Assembly (NCBI GenBank): GCA_963712955.1
Contig: CAVQKF010000004.1
Location: 496,001-560,000 of the forward strand
Source of the DNA: DATFVJ01 sp963712955
GTDB lineage: Bacteria > Actinomycetota > Actinomycetes > Streptosporangiales > Streptosporangiaceae
Direction of reading: 5' to 3'
Length of the DNA stretch: 64,000 nucleotides
The notes beneath the pieces were generated by a model that saw only the letters and a list, made by a program, of their open reading frames with translations, made no database searches and was not told the DNA's origin. A program made the position numbers and the translations under genes. Position 1 is the first letter of the stretch. Each line of letters starts with the position of its first letter. Below are positions 17,798-25,891 of this stretch, piece after piece.

Positions 17798-19980
17798 CAA
17801 TGCCATGGACTTGAACGTTTTCGCGTGGCCGGAGTCAGCGGTGCGGATTAGCGGGCAGGCGGCCGTCTTTGGTGACAGTGCGTGACGCCGGTACGAGGAG
17901 GCTGCCCGGTCCGCCGGGCCGCGACGGCCGGGGAGCCAGTGCCTGCCGTGTGCTCACTGGGGTGAATTGGCGTTGCGCGGCGTGGCGTTACGGGTGATAG
18001 GGGCGGGACTCCTGTAGAAGGCGTGGTATCTGACGCCAGCCTTTACGCAGGAGTCCCGGTGAAGTTCTACCGTGCCACGTCGCGGAACACCATTCCCGCA
18101 GGTCACAACGCTGAGGGCGAGGCCAGCGAGGTCGGGCCCGCCGCAGGCGGGCTGGTGGTCGCGGTCCGGCTGGCGGACCTGGTCTCGCCGGCAGGCCCGG
18201 CGGCCGCGGAGGCCGGCCGCACGGCGCTGGTGGTGGCCGGGACCCCGCAGATCAGCGCCGGCGAGCAGCTGGTATTCCTGAAGGTGATCGCGGCCGCGCC
18301 GGCGGTGGTACGCCGCGACGGCAAGGTCCAGGCCTGCGGGCACCCGGCTGATCACGCCCGGCTGGGGGCCCTGGAACAGCAGCTCGATGACCTGGCCGGC
18401 CCCGGGGTGATCGATGAGATCGCTGCGCAGGCGGTCCTGTCCGGGAAGGTGAAAGCCAAGGCCAGGCGGTCGATGACCGCCGCGGCGGCGATCCGCGCGA
18501 CGATCTTGATGGCGCTGATGCCGGACGCGGACTACGCCGGGGTGCTGGCCGCGGTCTTCGGTGACCTGGTGCTGGTGCCCTGGCAGCGGCCGTTCAAGGT
18601 GCCCACCCCGAAGGTGCTGGGTACCTGGCGGGCAGCCCTGGGTCCCGCGCCACTGGCCCGGCTGCAGGCACTGGTGCTGGCCGCCGTCGGCGGCGAGCAC
18701 CGCGGCCACGACTACCGGGCCGTCCGCGTCGGCGAGCTTCACCTGGGCTCCATCGACGGGTCGGTCACCCGGGTCCCCGACACCCCCGCCAACCGCCAGG
18801 CGTTCGGCTCGACCGGGACCGCTGATGACTCGGCGCCCTACCCGCAGATCCGTGACCTGCTGGCCGGCGACGCCTCCACGCGCGGCACGCTGGCGGTGGT
18901 CTCCGGCCCGTCCGGCGGCGCCAAGGCCGAGGGCGAGCAGGCGCTGCTGGATACCATGCTCACCCGGTACCCCGGCGTGTTCACCAGCGACCGGATCTGG
19001 GTCCTGGATCGCAACTTCCCCGGTGCGGACCGGGTCGCCCGCATGCTGGCCACCGGCACCCACGTGCTGATCCGCGTCAAGAGCGACCTCGCCCTGCCCC
19101 GGATCGGCGCCTTCTTGCCCGACGGCAGCTACTACAGCTACCTGACCGGCGCAGGCGGCCGCTGGTGCCTGAAGGTCCGCGTCATCGAATACCACGTGAC
19201 CGTCGCCGGCCAGGACGTCCCGGAAATGTTCTGCCTGATCACCGACCTGCATGACTATGCCGCCTACCCCGCAGCCCAGCTCGCGGGCGCCTATGCCTGG
19301 CGGTGGACCGGGTCCGAGACCGCGCTGAAGGAAGCCAAGTCCGCCATCGCCGGCGCCGGGCCCTCCGCCGGGCCGATCCTGCGCTCCAGGGCCCCGGAGC
19401 TGATCGATCAGGAACACGCTGCCTGGATCTGCGGCACCGAACTGGTCCGCGCGCTGGCCCGCGCCGCCGCCCGCCAGGCCGCCCCTGCCCGCAAGGGCCG
19501 CCTGACCGGGCAGCCGGTACAGCCCCGGCACGTCTCCTTCACCGCCGCCCGCCGCGCCGGCCTGGACAGCACCCGGTCCGGCGCCGCCACCGCCAGCCTG
19601 CCCGCCGCCATCACCGCCCTAATGCATCGCGGAACCCTGCACGACCTCGGCAAACGCCGCATCGTCACCGGCCGCCACCGGCACCGCGACCGCAAAATCA
19701 AAACCCGGCAGGCCTTTCCCGCCGCCGGGCGCCACATCGCCACCCGCACCGCGGCCGCCCAGGTCAGCGTCTGCCGCCAGCCGCGGCCTGACCGCTGCCG
19801 CTCGCCGTCACCCACCCCGATCCCCGCCCAAGACCGCCGGACATGGAACCGGCCGCCCGCCCGGGAGCGACACCCGGGCCATACCCGCGCCCGTCACTCT
19901 CCGCAACCACCAACCCGCACGATCACGCCCTGCCCGGAAAGCCGCGGCGAACGCCAATCACGCTCAAGTCCATGGCATTG
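17798..19980. mobile_element. IS4-family insertion sequence, 2183 bp, complete with ends and target duplication
   Basis: Terminal inverted repeats of 21 bp with one mismatch lie at 17798-17818 and 19960-19980 (CAATGCCATGGACTTGA at both outer ends). The 10-bp AGGGCTGCCG flanks it directly at 17788-17797 and 19981-19990. The single large ORF encodes a DDE transposase. The perfect duplication and restorable target gene indicate a recent insertion. Confidence 0.93.
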
Positions 19981-19981
19981 A
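18059..19981 (+). CDS. IS4-family transposase
   Basis: A DDE transposase of about 640 codons inside the 17798-19980 element. It has an N-terminal IS4-type domain, then the catalytic residues: Asp in LGSIDGSVTRVPDT, Asp in IWVLDRNFPGADR, and Glu in the YREK-like segment WRWTGSETALKEAK. GTG 18059 follows GCAGGAG by five bases and is preferred over GTG 18023. The frame closes on a TGA whose last base belongs to the target. The C-terminal 100 residues are very Arg/Pro-rich and may lie past a frameshift. Confidence 0.88.
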   Translation: MKFYRATSRNTIPAGHNAEGEASEVGPAAGGLVVAVRLADLVSPAGPAAAEAGRTALVVAGTPQISAGEQLVFLKVIAAAPAVVRRDGKVQACGHPADHARLGALEQQLDDLAGPGVIDEIAAQAVLSGKVKAKARRSMTAAAAIRATILMALMPDADYAGVLAAVFGDLVLVPWQRPFKVPTPKVLGTWRAALGPAPLARLQALVLAAVGGEHRGHDYRAVRVGELHLGSIDGSVTRVPDTPANRQAFGSTGTADDSAPYPQIRDLLAGDASTRGTLAVVSGPSGGAKAEGEQALLDTMLTRYPGVFTSDRIWVLDRNFPGADRVARMLATGTHVLIRVKSDLALPRIGAFLPDGSYYSYLTGAGGRWCLKVRVIEYHVTVAGQDVPEMFCLITDLHDYAAYPAAQLAGAYAWRWTGSETALKEAKSAIAGAGPSAGPILRSRAPELIDQEHAAWICGTELVRALARAAARQAAPARKGRLTGQPVQPRHVSFTAARRAGLDSTRSGAATASLPAAITALMHRGTLHDLGKRRIVTGRHRHRDRKIKTRQAFPAAGRHIATRTAAAQVSVCRQPRPDRCRSPSPTPIPAQDRRTWNRPPARERHPGHTRARHSPQPPTRTITPCPESRGERQSRSSPWH

Positions 19982-19990
19982 GGGCTGCCG
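19981..19990. repeat. Target site duplication, right copy
   Basis: AGGGCTGCCG abuts the right inverted repeat and matches the left copy exactly. Its first base completes the TGA stop of the transposase frame. Confidence 0.92.
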
Positions 19991-20058
19991 GGCGCCGGGT
20001 CGGAGTCGGTGAGCGGGCTCCAGTCCTGCGGTCGTGCCATCTTCGCGTCCCCCGGTGG

Positions 20059-20345
20059 TCAGTTCTTCCTGGTGAGATCCGACTTCAGCTTGGCGTCCGT
20101 GCCTTGGAAGCCCTTCTTCGACTCCTTGACGTGCTGGCTGAGGGTATTGATCTTTTCCAGGAGGTTCTTCCTGTGCTCGTTCCAGTTCCCAGCGAAGTCG
20201 GCCATCGCATTCTGGATGCGGGCAGATCCCCAGTCGCCGTCGTGGCCCGCACTTGCGCCTTGATGTCGGAGAACTCCCTGGCCAGGCGGTTCAGCGACGC
20301 CTCGGTCTTGTCGAGAAAGCTGTAATCCACCACAAGATCGCTCAT
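20059..20345 (-). pseudogene. WXG100-type (ESAT-6-like) protein, frameshifted
   Basis: ATG 20345 opens MSDLVVDYSFLDKTEASLNR with helix-forming sequence to about residue 33. The frame then leaves homology, but another frame continues as HDGDWGSARIQNAMADF, then NWNEHRKNLLEKI and a Lys-rich helix to a TGA at 20059. Restoring one base at about 20245-20258 gives a roughly 95-residue two-helix protein of WXG100 size. Such proteins are secreted as dimers by type VII systems. It is the promoter-proximal gene of the minus-strand cassette, 18 bases before the split DP-motif gene. Confidence 0.75.
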
Positions 20346-20654
20346 GGCTTCGTATGATCCTTGCTTGAGCGAAGTCCCGCGGGTGGCCGGTGCCGGGAAA
20401 CTGCCCCTGGATTACGTCGGCCCGGCCGCTGCTGGTTCATTCTGATTTGGTCTATCTTTCCGGATCACTCATATGTCAATGGTTGCTACGCTACGGATTG
20501 TAATATCTCGTATGGGGTGCGTCGAAACGGCCTGTAGGCAAAGTTGGTATGCCACTTTCGTGACCCCGCTTGTCAAGCCCCTTACCGGCAGCGAGGCAAA
20601 CCCTGGCACCGGCCCGCCCTGCAAAACCTGGACGACTACGCCAGTCGACTCGTA
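20346..20654. other. Intergenic region upstream of the WXG100 cassette
   Basis: About 300 bases, more AT-rich around 20440-20520 than the neighbourhood, consistent with a promoter for the leftward cassette. No gene was recognised and I could not fix a single -35/-10 pair. Confidence 0.4.
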
Positions 20655-22181
20655 TCAGGAGTCCTTCTGCTCGCCCTTGAGGATTGCCACGACCTGCCCC
20701 AGCGTTCCTTCGTCGCCGACGTTGCCGGCGAACACGACGTAGGGCACACCGATCGCCTCGGGTGCCGCGTCGATCGGGCGGAACACCGAGATCACACCGG
20801 GAAACAGCTGACCGGCCACCTCGGCGCGCCGGATACCCAGACCGTGCAGCGCAACGTCGTGCGAGGTGATCCCGCCCTTGGCGATGACCCAGGCGGGCCT
20901 CGCGGTCAGCGCCTCGCGGACGGTGCGGGACAGGGCAGCGGATACTGTGCGGGCGATTGCGAGGCTGCCCGCCCCGTCGCTGCCGGGAACAAAGGTGCGA
21001 CTCGTGTAGAGCAGGACGTCCGCTCGGCCGAGCGCGTCGGCGACCTGCCGCGCCGTCGCGGCCACCACGTCGTCGGCGCCGCTCACGATGGAGGGGCCGG
21101 CGCCGCTCACGATGGAGGGGCCGGCGCCGCTCACGATGGAGGGGCCGGCGCCGCTCACGATGGAGGGAACGTCGAGTTCGATGTCGATGGTTCCACTGCG
21201 CGCGCGAAGCGCGGCCACCTGCCGGCTCGTGTGGCTGACGTGGGATCCGACCACGATCAAGCCGTGCCCGTCGCGCCCTGCGGAGGGCCAGATCTCCGCG
21301 CCACGAAGCGGCGCCCTGGGCCCGATGCCGCTCAGGGCTCGCACGAACGACGGTCCGGTGCGAAAGAGATACGACTTGCCTGCGCGCTCGGCCAGCAGCA
21401 CCCCGTACGCCACCGTCTCCAGGTCGGAGTATTCGGTGGCGTTGACGACGACCCACGTCCCGTCCTGCACGTCGGCCAGTAGCTCGCGGATCCGGGACGG
21501 CCCGCCGAGCCTGATATCCGCGAGGCTGATGCTGCGGACGTCGTCACGTTCGATCGCTCCGCCGCTCTTCTCCGTGACGAAGTCCCGCAGGTCCGATGAG
21601 GTGTATCCGAACGTGGGATCCCGCGCGAATTCGGTCTCGCCGACAGCGAGCAGGTCGGGACCGATGCGAGCCCAGTGGATGTCGGCAGCGGTCAGCCGTC
21701 CGGCCTCGAGAAAAGCGGGGACCAGCAGCACGCCGTCGAAGCCGCTGCCGAACACCTCCCGGCGGACGGCCTGCAGCGCCTCCACCTCCGACATCACATG
21801 GCCGCGCAGCGTCGAGTCGCTGCGGCTGATGAGATGGATCCGCGCGTCGCGTCGTTCGGCGACAGCGATCAGGCCCCGAGCAGCGAGCGTATTGAGCTCG
21901 ACCGCGGCCGGCTCGTCGAGACTGCGCGTGTTAGTCAGGACGAAGCAGGTCGCGGCCACACCGCCGAGCGCGGCCTCGTAGGCGGTCTCCTCGAGGACGG
22001 TCACGACCTGGACGTCGTGCACCGCTTGCGACCCGGTCGGGTCGTCGTCGAGTACGCCAAGGAGCAGGCCGTCCGCGACTCGCATCGCGCGAATCGACTC
22101 CCGGAGGGCATCGTCGTCCGGCAGGGCTTCGGGCAGCTCGGCGAACACCTCGGACGCGGCCGGCAGGCTGTCCCGCACCAA
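20655..22181 (-). CDS. Four-carbon acid sugar kinase family protein (DUF1537, OtnK-like)
   Basis: A 508-residue kinase of the OtnK/DtnK/LtnK family, which phosphorylates 3-oxo-tetronates or related four-carbon sugar acids with ATP. The N-terminal substrate domain shows LLGVLDDDPTGSQAVHD (about 39-55), SRSDSTLRGHVMSE and FLEAGRLT. The C-terminal nucleotide domain shows KGGITSHD and GQLFPGVISVF. Between them four copies of PSIVSGAG interrupt the linker, which is unusual. It is divergent from a DenD-like gene with about 90 bases between, suggesting joint control. The first codon is TTG, followed at once by a possible GTG start. Confidence 0.88.
   Translation of the reverse strand: MVRDSLPAASEVFAELPEALPDDDALRESIRAMRVADGLLLGVLDDDPTGSQAVHDVQVVTVLEETAYEAALGGVAATCFVLTNTRSLDEPAAVELNTLAARGLIAVAERRDARIHLISRSDSTLRGHVMSEVEALQAVRREVFGSGFDGVLLVPAFLEAGRLTAADIHWARIGPDLLAVGETEFARDPTFGYTSSDLRDFVTEKSGGAIERDDVRSISLADIRLGGPSRIRELLADVQDGTWVVVNATEYSDLETVAYGVLLAERAGKSYLFRTGPSFVRALSGIGPRAPLRGAEIWPSAGRDGHGLIVVGSHVSHTSRQVAALRARSGTIDIELDVPSIVSGAGPSIVSGAGPSIVSGAGPSIVSGADDVVAATARQVADALGRADVLLYTSRTFVPGSDGAGSLAIARTVSAALSRTVREALTARPAWVIAKGGITSHDVALHGLGIRRAEVAGQLFPGVISVFRPIDAAPEAIGVPYVVFAGNVGDEGTLGQVVAILKGEQKDS
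21075..21170. repeat. 24-bp tandem repeat, four copies, inside the sugar-acid kinase gene
   Basis: GCTCACGATGGA starts at 21081, 21105, 21129 and 21153, a period of exactly 24. Each unit encodes PSIVSGAG on the minus strand. The copies are almost identical in DNA, implying recent expansion, and the reading frame is kept. Confidence 0.93.
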
Positions 22182-22214
22182 CCTGGCCCTTTCACCTCAG
22201 TCAGCTACAGGCTC

Positions 22215-22241
22215 TCGAACACGTAAGATCACTGTATTCGA
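22215..22241. promoter_or_regulatory. Imperfect palindrome in the divergent otnK-like/denD-like promoter region
   Basis: TCGAACAC at 22215-22222 and GTATTCGA at 22234-22241 are inverted with one mismatch and an 11-base spacer. Position between two divergently transcribed pathway genes fits an operator for a shared regulator. No regulator gene of this pathway is seen nearby. Confidence 0.35.
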
Positions 22242-22273
22242 CGACCCATGCCGCCAGGGAGACGGGAGACGCC

Positions 22274-23311
22274 GTGGCGAACGTGGTGGTCACTGGCGGT
22301 GCCGGCTTTCTGGGCTCACGCCTCGCCCGGGACCTGCTTGCCGCGGGTTCGCTCGACGTGGCAGGCAGTGGGCCACACCCGCTATCCCGGGTGACGCTCG
22401 TCGACCGTGCGCCGGTTCTTCCGGATCTCGCCGCGGACGAGCGGGTGGCTGCGATCTGCGGCGACCTCGGCGAACTGCTCGACCTCACACGCGCCGGGTC
22501 GCACCCGCTCGCCGAGACCGACGTGATCTTCCATCTCGCCGCCGCGGTCAGCGCGGAATGCGAAGCGGACTTCGACCTCGGCATGCGGACGAACCTGCGC
22601 GCCACCGAGTCGTTGCTCGCGTCGTGTCGCGCGCTCGGGACGAACCCGGTCGTGGTGTTCGCGAGTTCCGTCGCCGTCTTCGGGGCGTCCAGCGAGCACC
22701 CGCTCCCGGCCGTCGTTGACGATCACACCCTGCCGAACCCACAGTCCAGCTACGGCGTGCAGAAGGTCATCGGGGAGCAATTGCTGGCCGACTACACCCG
22801 TAAGGGGTTCCTGCGCGGACGGACCGTGCGCCTGATGACCGTCAGCGTGCGCCCGGGGCGGCCCAACGCAGCGGCGTCGAGCTTCCTGTCGGGCATCATC
22901 CGGGAGCCGCTCGCAGGCGAACGCGCGATCTGCCCGGTCGACCCGCGGACCGAGGTGGCGCTCGCCTCGCCGGCGCGGACCATCGCCGGACTGCTCTGCG
23001 CCGCCACGTCGTCCGACGAAGCCTGGGGCGGTCGCAGCGCGGTCAACCTGCCGGCGCTCACCGTGACAGTCGCGGACATGGTCGCCGCGTTGGAGCGGGT
23101 GGCTGGACCTGAGGCAAGCGCGCTTATCGACTGGGTTCCCGAACCGGCGGTGGCTGGGATCGTGACGAGCTGGCCTGCTCGATTCCGCGCCGACCGGGCG
23201 GCCCGGCTGGGCCTTACCCCGGACCCGGATTTCGAATCCGTCATCAAGATGCATCTCGCCGAGGCCCGGCAGACCGTTCGAGGGCAATCAGGTAGGGCAG
23301 GAGGCGGATAA
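22274..23311 (+). CDS. denD: NAD-dependent epimerase/dehydratase family protein, D-erythronate dehydrogenase-like
   Basis: A 345-residue extended short-chain dehydrogenase. Visible are the NAD motif TGGAGFLGSRLA (residues 7-18), Asp of VTLVDRAP, FHLAAAVSAECE, the Ser of VVFASSVAVFGAS and the catalytic YxxxK as YGVQK. Overall pattern and pairing with an OtnK-like kinase match DenD, which oxidises D-erythronate to the 2-oxo acid; a related aldonate is possible. GTG start. Its TAA overlaps the ATG of the next gene (TAATG), so the FHA-PrsW gene is translationally coupled. Confidence 0.8.
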   Translation: MANVVVTGGAGFLGSRLARDLLAAGSLDVAGSGPHPLSRVTLVDRAPVLPDLAADERVAAICGDLGELLDLTRAGSHPLAETDVIFHLAAAVSAECEADFDLGMRTNLRATESLLASCRALGTNPVVVFASSVAVFGASSEHPLPAVVDDHTLPNPQSSYGVQKVIGEQLLADYTRKGFLRGRTVRLMTVSVRPGRPNAAASSFLSGIIREPLAGERAICPVDPRTEVALASPARTIAGLLCAATSSDEAWGGRSAVNLPALTVTVADMVAALERVAGPEASALIDWVPEPAVAGIVTSWPARFRADRAARLGLTPDPDFESVIKMHLAEARQTVRGQSGRAGGG

Positions 23312-24894
23312 TGGCGTCGCCAAGTTTACCCCCGCGGCCGGCGGACTCCGAGGGAACGACGTGGGTCTTCAACACGCCGCCCGGCTGGCCAGCTCCCCCC
23401 GCGGGGTGGCAGCCGTTGGCTGGCTGGCATCCCGGCCGTTCGTGGCCGCCCGCGCCGGAAGGCTGGGTGTTCTGGAGGCCGGAGCCCCACGGCGGGCAAC
23501 GCGCGGTCAGCTTCACCACCCAGGCCACTGAGCTTCACATCACCTTCGATGGCCGGCCCTATATTTTCCAGCCCGGACAGCCGGTCCGGATTGGGCGCGC
23601 GCCCGATAACGAGGTGGTGGTCGGCGATCCGACCGTCTCCCGCCAGCACGCTCAGCTGAGTTGGGGACACGATGGGTGGGTCTTCGAGAACCTCGGCCAG
23701 GCTCCCACCTTCCTGCGCGGCCAGCCCATCGCGCAGGTCGCGGTAAGCCAGGCGACAGACCTCACACTTGGGTTTCCACAGGGGCCAGTTCTGCGCATCG
23801 AACCGTTGCCGGCGCCGGGCCCGCACGCGACCCAAGGGGCCGCGGACCCGCAGGCGACCCTCGGGGCCGCAGATCCGCAGGCCACCCCCATGGCCGAAGG
23901 CTTCGTCCGCCATGGCGACACCCGGCCAGGCATCAGCCCGCCCGCCGCGCCGTCGAAGGACGAGTTGGCGACGGCATTGCAGATCCTGATCCCGGTCAAG
24001 AGCTGGCTCAAGGATCCTGGCTGGCGCCAGGGCCTGCGGCTCCTGGTCATCACGTATGCGCTGCTCCCGCCGGTGTTCATCGCGCTGTTCGCTTCGTCAG
24101 GCAACCTGGCCACCCCGGGCTGGGCGTACAGCCTCTATATCGCGCCGCTGTGGGCGATCGGCTTCTGGCTGTTGATCCGTCCCGGGCCTATCAGGGCGCT
24201 GGAGGTTCAGATCGGCATCGGGATCATCGTCTGGACCTTGGTGTGGATAAGGGTCGTGACGGTCAACATTAATGACCTGGTGGTCAAGCCGAACCAGTCT
24301 CTTTCCTTTCTCGCCGCTCTCGGCGTTGGGTTCAACGAAGAGATAACGAAGGCGCTACCGGTCCTGCTTGCGGGGCTTATTCTCCTGAGATTCCGGTCGG
24401 CAAAACTGGATGTCCGGATGTGGATGTTCCTCGGCACTATATCCGGCCTCGCCTTCGGCGTGTCAGAGGCAGCGCTCTACACCTCTCGTGAGATCGTTAT
24501 TATCAGCCAGGCGCAGGCCGCGAGCCAGGCGGTCTCTGCAGTTCTGTTGTTTGCTGAGCGTGTCTTCGTCGATGGCTTCCAGCATGCCGTCTGGGCCGGG
24601 ATCTCGGCGTTCTTCATCGGGATGGCGGTAAACTATCCGCGACGGCGCGTACAGCTCGTTCTCCTCGGCGTGTCGATCCCGGCCATCCTCCACGCGCTGA
24701 ACGACTGGGCCCCGGGCGCCTTCAACTCGTATTGGGTGTGGATCATTATCCAGGCAGTTTCGCTGTTCCTGTTCCTCGGCTACACCATGTCCGCGACCTC
24801 GATCGAGCGCCAAGTCCGCGGGACGCCAATGTTCAGAGGGGATTCGATGCTCATGGAAGCGATCTCGGAGCCGAAGGAAGGGGAAACCTCGTGA
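23311..24894 (+). CDS. FHA domain fused to a PrsW-family intramembrane metalloprotease
   Basis: A 527-residue protein. The N-terminus is Trp/Pro-rich (PPGWPAPPAGW). A forkhead-associated phosphothreonine-binding domain follows at about 75-165 (VRIGRAPDNEVVVGD, then VSRQHAQLSW). The C-terminal half has about eight membrane helices with PrsW signatures: FNEEITKALPV (Glu-Glu pair), GLAFGVSEAALY, HAVWAGISAFFIG and a late His in AILHALND. PrsW proteases cleave membrane anti-sigma factors in Bacillus; here the FHA domain suggests input from Ser/Thr kinases, which is inference. Perfect AGGAGG precedes ATG. It overlaps the denD-like gene by one base. Confidence 0.87.
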   Translation: MASPSLPPRPADSEGTTWVFNTPPGWPAPPAGWQPLAGWHPGRSWPPAPEGWVFWRPEPHGGQRAVSFTTQATELHITFDGRPYIFQPGQPVRIGRAPDNEVVVGDPTVSRQHAQLSWGHDGWVFENLGQAPTFLRGQPIAQVAVSQATDLTLGFPQGPVLRIEPLPAPGPHATQGAADPQATLGAADPQATPMAEGFVRHGDTRPGISPPAAPSKDELATALQILIPVKSWLKDPGWRQGLRLLVITYALLPPVFIALFASSGNLATPGWAYSLYIAPLWAIGFWLLIRPGPIRALEVQIGIGIIVWTLVWIRVVTVNINDLVVKPNQSLSFLAALGVGFNEEITKALPVLLAGLILLRFRSAKLDVRMWMFLGTISGLAFGVSEAALYTSREIVIISQAQAASQAVSAVLLFAERVFVDGFQHAVWAGISAFFIGMAVNYPRRRVQLVLLGVSIPAILHALNDWAPGAFNSYWVWIIIQAVSLFLFLGYTMSATSIERQVRGTPMFRGDSMLMEAISEPKEGETS

Positions 24895-24973
24895 CCTTTG
24901 GGCGTTTGGACGCGATACCGCGGCTGGACAGGGGCCGGGCTCGAGGAGAGGCGCGGGCTGAAAGGAGCTCGGC

Positions 24974-25798
24974 TTGGCCAGGCAGGTGATCGATGTGTGG
25001 ATGCAGCATCCGACCAGACGTTTCATGAGCTCGCCGATCTTTGACTCGCTTCGCCGGTGGTCGCACGGCGCCTTCCCGGCGGGTGATGTTCCGCTGGAAT
25101 GGACGATCGCGGCGATGGACCGGGCGGGAGTGGAAGTAGGCCTGCTGTGTGCCTGGTGGGGGCCAACCGGGCCGCTCATCGAAAACGACGAGGTAGCGGC
25201 GCTCGTCGCTCGTTTCCCCGACCGGTTCGTAGGGGTGGCGTCCGTCGACCTGCATCATCCCAGGGAGGCGGTAGGCGAGCTGCGCCGGTGCGTCCGCGAC
25301 CTCGGGTTCCGTGCCCTGCGCGTCGTTCCATGGCTGTGGAACCTGCCACCGGATGACCGGCGCTACTACCCGCTGTACTCGGAGTGCTGCGAGCTGGGCA
25401 TCCCGTTCTGCCTCCAGGTCGGGCACACGGGGCCACTGTGCCCTTCGGAGCCCGGCCGCCCCATTCCCCACCTCGATCACGTGGCACTGGAGTTCCCCGA
25501 GCTCGTTGTGGTCGCCGGGCACATCGGCTACCCGTGGACGACGGAGATGATCAGCCTTGCCACCAAGTACCCGGCCGTCTACATCGACACGTCCGCCTAC
25601 AAGGCGTCACGGTATCCGCCGGAACTGGTCGATTACATGAAGCACCATGGCAGGACGAAAGTGCTGTTTGGATCCAACCACCCGGCGTGGCCTGCCCCCG
25701 ACTGCCTCGAGGGGCTCCCAGGCCTCGGACTTGATGCCGACACAGAAGCCCTGTTCCTCCACGGCAACGCCGAACGCGTCTTCGCCCTCGGCCGGTGA
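24974..25798 (+). CDS. Amidohydrolase family protein (metal-dependent TIM barrel)
   Basis: A 274-residue protein of the amidohydrolase-2 group. It opens RQVIDVWMQHPT, where the usual DxHxH metal motif is changed (D-V-W-M-Q-H). Further markers are GFRALRVVPW, FCLQVGHTG, VVAGHIGYPW, YIDTSAYK and FGSNHP near the end. The family includes decarboxylases and lactonases; the substrate is not clear. TTG start at 24974 is supported by GAAAGGAGC. It may be co-transcribed with the PrsW gene (79-base gap). Confidence 0.82.
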   Translation: MARQVIDVWMQHPTRRFMSSPIFDSLRRWSHGAFPAGDVPLEWTIAAMDRAGVEVGLLCAWWGPTGPLIENDEVAALVARFPDRFVGVASVDLHHPREAVGELRRCVRDLGFRALRVVPWLWNLPPDDRRYYPLYSECCELGIPFCLQVGHTGPLCPSEPGRPIPHLDHVALEFPELVVVAGHIGYPWTTEMISLATKYPAVYIDTSAYKASRYPPELVDYMKHHGRTKVLFGSNHPAWPAPDCLEGLPGLGLDADTEALFLHGNAERVFALGR

Positions 25799-25804
25799 CA
25801 CGTT

Positions 25805-25836
25805 GTGGCCGGTCCGCCGCGGCGGAACTCGGCCAC
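25805..25836. terminator. Strong hairpin between convergent genes
   Basis: GTGGCCG (25805-25811) pairs with CGGCCAC (25830-25836), with an inner self-complementary CCGCCGCGGCGG. It lies between the convergent amidohydrolase and monooxygenase genes, fitting a bidirectional terminator. There is no U-tract, as is common in high-GC genomes. Confidence 0.6.
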
Positions 25837-25891
25837 TGCCGTCCAGCCAAACCAGGGACGCGGCGAGCCAGGGAGGGCTGGCGCGGGTAGG

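Larger units (their letters stand above)
17026..20040 (-). pseudogene. Putative type VII-secreted (DP-motif) helical protein gene, split by an IS4-family insertion
   Basis: The ATG at 20040 (GGGGGA upstream) encodes MARPQDWSPLTDSDPAPGSP, 20 codons ending at 19981 against the IS. The rest resumes at 17787 beyond the second target copy: GNISAEAAHLKTVAGEISYQ and on to the stop at 17026. Removing the IS and one 10-bp duplicate gives an uninterrupted 273-residue frame. The W-x-x-L-x-x-DP-x-PG start followed by an amphipathic helix is typical of putative type VII secretion substrates paired with WXG100 proteins. The body is mostly helical with no recognised toxin motif. A GTG at 17751 could express an N-terminally truncated product. 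Confidence 0.85.

Noticed and set aside
17954..19531. 525-codon minus-strand frame antisense to the IS4 transposase
   Set aside because: Gly/Gln-rich shadow sequence; the DDE residues are on the plus strand inside defined IS ends.
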